Assembly: GCF_937952055.1 (NCBI RefSeq)
Contig: NZ_CALFYO010000021.1
Location: forward strand, 806,001-870,000
DNA: 64,000 nucleotides
Direction: 5' to 3'
From: an uncultured Piscinibacter sp.
Lineage (GTDB): Bacteria > Pseudomonadota > Gammaproteobacteria > Burkholderiales > Burkholderiaceae_C
In this document: one piece after another, positions 57,408 to 64,000 of the stretch
Position numbering within the stretch: position 1 is the stretch's first letter
How the letters are laid out: every line of letters starts with the position of its first letter
The notes under the pieces: model-generated
The model's input: the letters and a program-made list of their open reading frames with translations, nothing else
Told to the model about the DNA's origin: nothing
The model's database searches: none
Program-made: the position numbers and the translations under genes

Positions 57408-59123
57408 TCAGGGCGCGGGAGGGATGCCGGCGGCGCGGGCGGCAGCGACGGCACGCGAGCGCAGCGACTCGACCTCGAGGTTCTTCTCGGCGAAGTTGGC
57501 GGTGGTGATGCCGGGAAGCATGCCACCGAGTCTGCGCGCTTCTTCGGCGGCGTCCGCGGCGCGCCCCAGTTCGGAAAGCGCCAGCAGGCGGTACATGCGG
57601 CACACGACATAGCGTGGCGCCTGGTCCAGGCAGGTCTCGGCGGGACGCAGCGCGTCCTCGAGCCGGCGATTCACCCAGAGCACCCGCGCATGCGCGGCAT
57701 TCATGTAGGCTGGGACGATCGGACTCAGCTCGAGCGCCCGCTCGATGCTGGCCAGGGCGTCGGATCCCTGCCCCAGCCGCGACTGGACCACGGCCAGGTA
57801 CATGTGGCAGTCCGCATCGCCCGGCCCCAGCGCGACGCAACGCCGCATGGCCGCCAGCGCCTCCTGCAACCGGCCGCCTTCGACGTGCACCAGCGCCAGG
57901 CTGAACCAGGCCGCCGGCAGCTGCGGATCGAGCTCGACGGCGCGGCGTGACTGCGCCAGCATCTCGTCGTAGCGGCCAGGGTGCCATTCGCCGGTGAGGC
58001 GCAGCAGCGAATCGAGGCCGTTGAGCATGCCCAGGTAGAGCCAGGCCGGCGCGTAGTCGGGGTCGATCTCGATCGCGCGCTCCAGCAGTTGCCGCGCTTC
58101 GCGCGTGGCGTCGGGGCGGAACTGGTGTTTCAGCGCCAGCGCGCGCAGGGTCATCGTGTAGACGTCGAGCGTCTTCGGCGGCCGTGCCAGCACGCGCCGC
58201 TCCTCGGACTGGCGCAGGCGCGAGTGCAGCGTGCCGGCCACGCGCTGCGCCAGCGCGTCGCGGGTGGCCAGCACGTTCAGGTTGTCGGCCGCATGCTGCG
58301 CCGACCAGACGACATGGCCGTCCTCGCTGTCGATCAGGTTCACGTCGACGCGCAGCAACTCGCCGTCGCGCCGCACGGTGCCGTCGACGAGGTAGCGGCT
58401 GCGCAGCTGCCGGCCGATCTCAGCGGACGACAGGCCGCGGTCGGCCAAGGCAAAGCTGGAGGCGGTCGAGACGACACGCAGGTCGACGTTGCGCGCGAGC
58501 TGCGCGACCACGTCGGTGGCGACGCCGCGCGCCAGCTGCTGTGCGGCGGCGTCGCCACCGGGATCATGGAAGGCCACCACCGCGATCGATGGCCGGTCGG
58601 GCATGGCCTGGGCGGTGCCGGCGGACGGAGGGGACTCGCCGCTCACCGTGCCGTACCAGACCCAGGCCGCGAACGACAGCAGCGCGCCGGTCAGCAACGC
58701 GGGCAGCAGCGCCGGGCGACCGCGGCGCGGCGGCGCGGCCGTCGCGCCGCGTCTCTCCTCCAGGGGCAGCAGCACGGCAGGCGCCGCCACCGCGTCGGCC
58801 ACCAGCGTGTAGCCGCGCCGCGGCACGGTCTTGATCAGCCGGTGCTGCGCATCGCCGAGCGCGCGGCGCAGGTCGCTGACCGCCTGCACCAGCGAGTCGT
58901 CGGTGACCACCAGGCCAGGCCAGACCGCGGCGTGCAGTTCGTCCTTGCCGACCACCCGGCCGGCGTTCAGGGCCAGGAAGCGCAGCACCTGGAAGGCCTG
59001 CGGCCGCAGTTCTACCGGTGCCCCGTCGGGGCCGCGCAGTTCGTCGCTGCCGAGGTCCAGCACATGCCCGGCCAGCGGGAACTTCGTCCCGGCAGCATTC
59101 AGTGAACGGTTGGCGTCGTTCAT
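57408..59123 (-). CDS. CadC/ToxR-type winged-helix regulator with TPR repeats
   Basis: The 571-residue protein has an N-terminal OmpR/PhoB-type DNA-binding domain (about 15-110: LRPQAFQVLRFLALNAGRVV, VSDLRRALGD, KTVPRRGYTLVA), one membrane helix (about 138-160), a FlgO-like segment (PSIAVVAFHDPGGDAAAQQLA) and C-terminal TPR repeats (about 330-540). One-component regulators of this build sense periplasmic conditions. It faces the NTF2-like gene across 162 bp and may control it. Confidence 0.9.
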   Translation of the reverse strand: MNDANRSLNAAGTKFPLAGHVLDLGSDELRGPDGAPVELRPQAFQVLRFLALNAGRVVGKDELHAAVWPGLVVTDDSLVQAVSDLRRALGDAQHRLIKTVPRRGYTLVADAVAAPAVLLPLEERRGATAAPPRRGRPALLPALLTGALLSFAAWVWYGTVSGESPPSAGTAQAMPDRPSIAVVAFHDPGGDAAAQQLARGVATDVVAQLARNVDLRVVSTASSFALADRGLSSAEIGRQLRSRYLVDGTVRRDGELLRVDVNLIDSEDGHVVWSAQHAADNLNVLATRDALAQRVAGTLHSRLRQSEERRVLARPPKTLDVYTMTLRALALKHQFRPDATREARQLLERAIEIDPDYAPAWLYLGMLNGLDSLLRLTGEWHPGRYDEMLAQSRRAVELDPQLPAAWFSLALVHVEGGRLQEALAAMRRCVALGPGDADCHMYLAVVQSRLGQGSDALASIERALELSPIVPAYMNAAHARVLWVNRRLEDALRPAETCLDQAPRYVVCRMYRLLALSELGRAADAAEEARRLGGMLPGITTANFAEKNLEVESLRSRAVAAARAAGIPPAP

Positions 59124-59285
59124 CGGCGGGAGGCTCCGACGAGCCGCGGACGACTCGAATTCTGCGCCGATTTCGTCGCCGATCGGGGTTTATCGGACAG
59201 GGATCGGGACTTCCGCGGCGTTGGCACGCAAGCTCGCCGGCACCTCGCTGCCTGCGGGGTCGCGAACCTACCGAAGGAGACGAAC

Positions 59286-59780
59286 ATGTGCCAAGACCAT
59301 CCGCGCCTCTCGACCCTCCTGGCGGCCGCAGCCGTGCTGCTGCCACCTCTGCCCGCGATGGCCGCGCCCGACGACGCCTCGCCGGTACTGAGCTACGTGC
59401 GCTACGAGGACGCCTTCAACCGCGGCCAGATCGACACCGCGCTCGAGCAGTTCACCGACGACGCCCTGGTCATCGCCGGCCCCGCCTGCACCGCCGAGGC
59501 GCCGTGCATCGGCAAGGCGGCGATCCGCGAAGGCCTGCTGGCCCGCTTCACGGCGGTCAACATCGCCGTGCGCATCCGCGAGATCCAGTTCGACGGCACC
59601 CACCTGCGCACCCGCGTCGAGATCGCCACCGACCCGCTGCGCAAGGCCGGCTACACGCGCGTGGTCGGCAACGACAATCTCGAGTTCCGCAACGGCAAGA
59701 TCGCCTCGCTGGTCTTCGTGCTCGACCGCAGCGATGGCCAGACGCTGCGCTGGGCGACGCCACCGGCCAAGAAGCCCTGA
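59286..59780 (+). CDS. Exported NTF2-like (SnoaL/DUF4440-type) protein
   Basis: The 164-residue protein has a signal peptide (1-27, cleavage after AMA) and an NTF2-like domain: YVRYEDAFNRGQIDTALEQFTDDA, IGKAAIREGLLARF and NLEFRNGKIASLVFV. The two cysteines in GPACTAEAPCIG may form a disulphide. Function unknown. A strong ribosome site (AAGGAG) precedes the ATG. Confidence 0.82.
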   Translation: MCQDHPRLSTLLAAAAVLLPPLPAMAAPDDASPVLSYVRYEDAFNRGQIDTALEQFTDDALVIAGPACTAEAPCIGKAAIREGLLARFTAVNIAVRIREIQFDGTHLRTRVEIATDPLRKAGYTRVVGNDNLEFRNGKIASLVFVLDRSDGQTLRWATPPAKKP

Positions 59781-59834
59781 GTCACCGGGCGGCGGCACGG
59801 GCCGTGCCGGGACTGCAGGCACACTGCGGGCCCG

Positions 59835-60948
59835 ATGACCCTGCCGCCGCCGTCCACCCCCAGGTCCGCCGCCTGGATCGTCTTCGCCGCCGGCGTCTGC
59901 GCGGCGCTGCACGTGGGCAAGCTGCCGCCGGCGATCGCCGCGCTGCAGCAGGCGCTGGGCATGACGCTGCTGCAGGCCGGCTTCCTGCTCTCGCTGGTGC
60001 AGGCCGCCGGCATGGCCGCCGGCATCGCCTTCGGCGTGCTGGCCGACGCAATGGGCCTGCGCCGCAGCATGCTCGCCGGCCTGGCGCTGCTCGCCGGCGC
60101 GAGTGCGCTGGGCGCGGTCGCCTCGGGCGTGCCGCTGCTGCTCGCGCTGCGCGCCGTCGAGGGCTTCGGCTTCCTGATGGTGGTGCTGCCGGCGCCGGGA
60201 CTGATCCGGCGGCTGGTCGCGCCCGGGCGGCTGAACGTGATGCTCGGCGTGTGGGGCACCTACATGCCGCTGGGCGCGGCGCTCGGCCTGCTCGCCGGAC
60301 CGGCGTGGATCGTGGCGTGGGGCTGGCGTTCCTGGTGGGCCGCGCTCGGCGCGCTGACCGCGGCGATGGCGCTGCTGCTGTGGCGCGGCGTGGACGACCC
60401 GCCGGCATCGGCGGCTCCCGCGCAGGCCGAGGGCGTGCGGGCGCGGCTGCGGGCCACCCTGGGCGCCGCGGGACCCTGGCTGGTGGCGGTCAGCTTCGCG
60501 CTCTACTCGAGCCAGTGGCTGGCGGTGATCGGCTTCCTGCCGGTGATCACCACCGCCGCCGGCCTGGGCGCCGGCGCCACCGGCGCGCTGACCGCGCTGG
60601 CGGCGGCGGTCAACATGCTCGGCAACCTCGGCGCCGGCCGCCTGCTGCAGCGGCAGGTGCCGCCGCCCCGCCTGCTCGGCAGCGGCTTCGCCGTGATGGC
60701 GCTCGCCGCCGCGGCCGCCTTCCACGGCGGCGCTGGCGATGCGCGTGGCGCCGGGCGAGCGCACGGTCTCGACCACCGTCGGCTGGATGCAGCAATGGTC
60801 CGCGCTCGGCCAGTTCGCCGGCCCGCCCATCGTCGCCTGGCTGGCCGGCCGTGCCGGCGGCTGGCACTGGACGGGCTGGGCCACCGGCACCGCCTCGTTC
60901 ATCGGCCTCGTGCTGGCCGCGCGCATCGCGCGGCTGCTGCGCGGCTGA
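59835..60948 (+). pseudogene. MFS transporter with internal frameshift and probable deletion
   Basis: The first frame (59835 to about 60735) encodes nine to ten helices of a CynX/NimT-like MFS protein (AALHVGKLPPAIAALQ, VLADAMGLRRSML, RAVEGFGFLMVVLPAPG). The natural C-terminus (ALAMRVAPGERTVSTTVGWM to the stop at 60948) is in the next frame. The switch must fall between 60694, a stop in the second frame, and about 60735. About one helix seems missing there, so a deletion is likely. It could be an assembly error. Confidence 0.75.
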
Positions 60949-62769
60949 TCAGGCTTCCTCTTCCTCGCCCGCCTGCTGCAACTGCCACATCTCGGCGTAG
61001 CGGCCGTCCAGCGCCAGCAGTTCGGCATGCGTGCCGCGCTCGACGATGCGGCCCTGCTCCATCACCAGGATCTGGTGCGCGTCGGCCACGGTGGACAGGC
61101 GGTGCGCGATGACCAGCGCCGTCTTGTTGCGCGCCGCGCTCTTCAGTTCCTCCTGGATGGCCCGCTCGTTGGCCGAGTCCAGCGCCGAGGTGGCCTCGTC
61201 GAAGATCAGCACCGGCGGGTTCTTCAGCAGCGTGCGCGCGATCGCCACGCGCTGCTTCTCGCCGCCGGACAGCTTGAGGCCGCGCTCGCCGACCATGGTG
61301 TCGTAGCCCCTGGGCGTGGAGGCGATGAAGGCGTGGATGTGCGCCGCCTTCGCGGCCTCCTCCACCTCGGCGCGGCTGGCGCCAGGGCGGCCGTAGGCGA
61401 TGTTGTATTCCACCGTGTCGTTGAACAGCACGGTGTCCTGCGGCACGATGCCGATGGCCTGACGCAGACTCTTCTGCGTCACCGAGCGGATGTCCTGGCC
61501 GTCGATCAGGATGCGGCCCTCGCCGACGTCGTAGAAGCGGAACATCAGCCGTGCCAGCGTGCTCTTGCCCGAGCCCGACGGGCCGACCACCGCGACCGTC
61601 CTGCCCGCCGGGATCTCGAAGCTCACGCCGTGCAGGATCTCGCGGTCGCGGTCGTAGCCGAAGCGCACATTCTCGAAGCGCACCGTGCCGCCATGGTGCT
61701 GCAGCGGCGGCGCGCCCGGCGCGTCGGCCACCTCGCGGTGCTGGCCGAGCAGCGAGAACATCTTCTCCATGTCGATGGTCGACTGCTTGATCTCGCGGTA
61801 GATCACGCCGAGGAAGTTCAGCGGGATGTAGAGCTGGATCATCAGCGCGTTGACGAGCACCAGGTCGCCCAGCGTCATCGTGCCCTCGACCACGCCGACC
61901 GTGGCGCGCCACACCAGCAGCACCACCGTCGCCGAGATGATCAGGCTCTGGCCGAGGTTGAGCAGCGAGAGCGAGGTCTGCGACTTCACCGAGGCCTGCT
62001 CCAGGCGCCGCAGGTTCTCGTCGTAGCGAGCCTGCTCGAAGCTCTCGTTGCTGAAGTACTTGACTGTCTCGTAGTTGATCAGCGCGTCGACCGCCTTGGT
62101 GTTGGCCTTGCTGTCCTGCTCGTTCATGGCGCGGCGGAAATGCGTGCGCCACTCGGTCACCGTGACGGTGAAGGTCACGTAGCAGACCAGCGCCGTGAGC
62201 GTGATGGCGGCGAACCAAGCATCGAACTTGGCCGACAGCAGCGAGATCACCAGCACCATCTCCACCAGCGTCGGCAGGATGTTGTAGATGGTGTAGTTGA
62301 GCAGCGCGTGGATGGCGCGCGAGCCGCGTTCGATGTCGCGCGACACGCCCCCGGTCTGCCGTTCGAGGTGGAAGCGCAGGCTCAGCGAGAGCAGGTGATC
62401 GAAGGTCTCCAGCGAGACACGCCGCGCGATGCGCGCCGCCACCGGGTAGAAGAGGAACTCGCGCAGTTCGGTGAACAGCGTCACCGACACGCGCAGCGCG
62501 CCGTAGGCGAGCAGCAAGGCCACCGGCACGACCAGCGCCGTGCGCGGGTCACCGGGCTTGAGGTCGAGCGCATCGACGAGCTGCTTGAGCACCAGCGGCA
62601 CGCCGACGTTGGACACCTTGGCCGCCACCAGGAAGCCCAGCGCGGTGAGCACGCGCCAGCGCCACTGCCAGACATAGGGGGCGAGCTTTCTCAGCGTGCG
62701 CCAGTCCGAGCGCGGCGCGATGGCGCCATCGGCCTGGGCAGGCGCGGCGGGCAGGCTGAGACGGCGCAT
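60949..62769 (-). CDS. Atm1/HMT1-type ABC exporter (permease-ATPase)
   Basis: The 606-residue half-transporter has about six helices (residues 30-330) with the Atm1-type segment RFHLERQTGGVSRDIERG. The ATPase domain (about 360-600) has Walker [10 protein letters not shown], signature LKLSGGEKQRVAIART and Walker B VLIFDEATSALD. Bacterial Atm1-like proteins export glutathione-linked metals or polysulfides. The start has no strong ribosome site. Confidence 0.94.
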   Translation of the reverse strand: MRRLSLPAAPAQADGAIAPRSDWRTLRKLAPYVWQWRWRVLTALGFLVAAKVSNVGVPLVLKQLVDALDLKPGDPRTALVVPVALLLAYGALRVSVTLFTELREFLFYPVAARIARRVSLETFDHLLSLSLRFHLERQTGGVSRDIERGSRAIHALLNYTIYNILPTLVEMVLVISLLSAKFDAWFAAITLTALVCYVTFTVTVTEWRTHFRRAMNEQDSKANTKAVDALINYETVKYFSNESFEQARYDENLRRLEQASVKSQTSLSLLNLGQSLIISATVVLLVWRATVGVVEGTMTLGDLVLVNALMIQLYIPLNFLGVIYREIKQSTIDMEKMFSLLGQHREVADAPGAPPLQHHGGTVRFENVRFGYDRDREILHGVSFEIPAGRTVAVVGPSGSGKSTLARLMFRFYDVGEGRILIDGQDIRSVTQKSLRQAIGIVPQDTVLFNDTVEYNIAYGRPGASRAEVEEAAKAAHIHAFIASTPRGYDTMVGERGLKLSGGEKQRVAIARTLLKNPPVLIFDEATSALDSANERAIQEELKSAARNKTALVIAHRLSTVADAHQILVMEQGRIVERGTHAELLALDGRYAEMWQLQQAGEEEEA

Positions 62770-62819
62770 GACGAAAGGGCGTGGAAGAATGCGGCAGCAA
62801 CCACCGCAGGTGCAGGATC

Positions 62820-63257
62820 ATGCCCGAGACTTCAAGCCCCACCCCGCACGCCGACGCCCATCACCTTTCCCCGGTGCAGCTGCCCGGCGACCGGCAGCTC
62901 GTGCTGCGCGTGATGCCGATGCCGGCCGATGCCAACGGCAACGGCGACATCTTCGGCGGCTGGATCATGGCCCAGGTGGACCTGGCCGGCGCGGTGCTGC
63001 CGGCGCGCATCGCCAAGGGACGCATCGCCACCGTGGCGGTGAACCAGTTCGTCTTCAAGCAGCCCGTCTCGGTGGGCGACCTGCTGAGCTTCTACGCCAA
63101 GGTGGAGCGCATCGGCAACACGTCGATCACGGTGCACGTGGAGGTCTACGCCGAGCGCAACCCGGCCAACCTGCAGGTGGTCAAGGTGACGGAGGCGAAC
63201 CTGACCTACGTGGCGATCGACATGCAGGGCCAGCCCCGCAAGATCCCGCAAGGCTGA
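62820..63257 (+). CDS. Acyl-CoA thioesterase, YciA-like hotdog fold
   Basis: The 145-residue protein has the hotdog thioesterase features [40 protein letters not shown] and [13 protein letters not shown]. It probably cleaves medium- or long-chain acyl-CoA. The ATG at 62820 is the family start. It diverges from the ABC exporter (50-bp gap). Confidence 0.92.
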   Translation: MPETSSPTPHADAHHLSPVQLPGDRQLVLRVMPMPADANGNGDIFGGWIMAQVDLAGAVLPARIAKGRIATVAVNQFVFKQPVSVGDLLSFYAKVERIGNTSITVHVEVYAERNPANLQVVKVTEANLTYVAIDMQGQPRKIPQG

Positions 63258-63264
63258 GCCGGAC

Positions 63265-64000
<736 letters not shown>

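Overview
The window is high-GC DNA with dense, overlapping operons. Gene content and order (mraZ-rsmH-ftsL-ftsI, pyrC-NYN-DUF3025-rnpB, gltIJKL-aspA, Atm1-type ABC exporter, class A RNase P RNA) point to a betaproteobacterium of the order Burkholderiales, probably near Rubrivivax, Leptothrix or Methylibium. The placement rests on gene order and protein character, not on a database search. No IS element, CRISPR array or tRNA was found.

Layout. 1-2221: start of the division and cell-wall cluster (minus strand), with a promoter that overlaps three 10-bp-spaced MraZ-type repeats. 2555-32066: an accessory island of envelope and stress genes. It holds a FixL/FixJ-like two-component system with an extra receiver-only regulator, a SYLF lipid-binding protein, a four-gene operon ending in a PlpD-type patatin/beta-barrel protein, an arylsulfatase with two DUF1254/DUF1214 proteins, a DUF3300/DUF2950 pair, two MscS channels, META and MliC-type proteins, a BASS transporter, and an operon of DUF202, a ZIP-like protein and an anaerobic sulfatase maturase. 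32317-39356: a PAS-MCP chemoreceptor, NnrU, an alpha-carbonic anhydrase broken by an in-frame TGA, a Bcr/CflA exporter, a two-haem cytochrome c, rnpB, DUF3025 and a NYN/LOTUS protein. 39367-51566: pyrC, a DUF4394 protein, and a complete form I CO dehydrogenase operon (coxMSLGDEF, a MobA-like transferase and a membrane protein) headed by the CO sensor gene rcoM. 51634-64000: a glutamate/aspartate ABC transporter, aspA, regulators, a frameshifted MFS gene, an Atm1-like ABC exporter, a thioesterase and the C-terminal part of YgiQ.

The strongest new signal is an 18-bp palindrome, ATTGGACCTTGGTCCAAT or a close variant, found at five sites in the island (3009, 19753, 24068, 26097, 32049) plus a weaker sixth (6379). 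From the five good sites, seven outward directions each meet a TAGNNT-like -10 hexamer after exactly 22 nt. That is the geometry of activator promoters with the operator centred near -43. The promoters face the receiver-only regulator, the sulfatase operon, DUF3300/DUF2950, MscS, META, BASS, and the DUF202/ZIP-like/maturase operon. A sulfatase and the enzyme that activates it thus appear to share one regulon, most likely under the adjacent FixJ-like regulator. Two of these transcripts are predicted to be almost leaderless.

The second strong signal is in the cox region. The LytTR regulator keeps the known RcoM haem ligands. Between it and coxM lie three CACGA direct repeats exactly 21 bp apart, the published spacing of RcoM sites. 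Together they form a self-contained CO-sensing and CO-oxidising unit.
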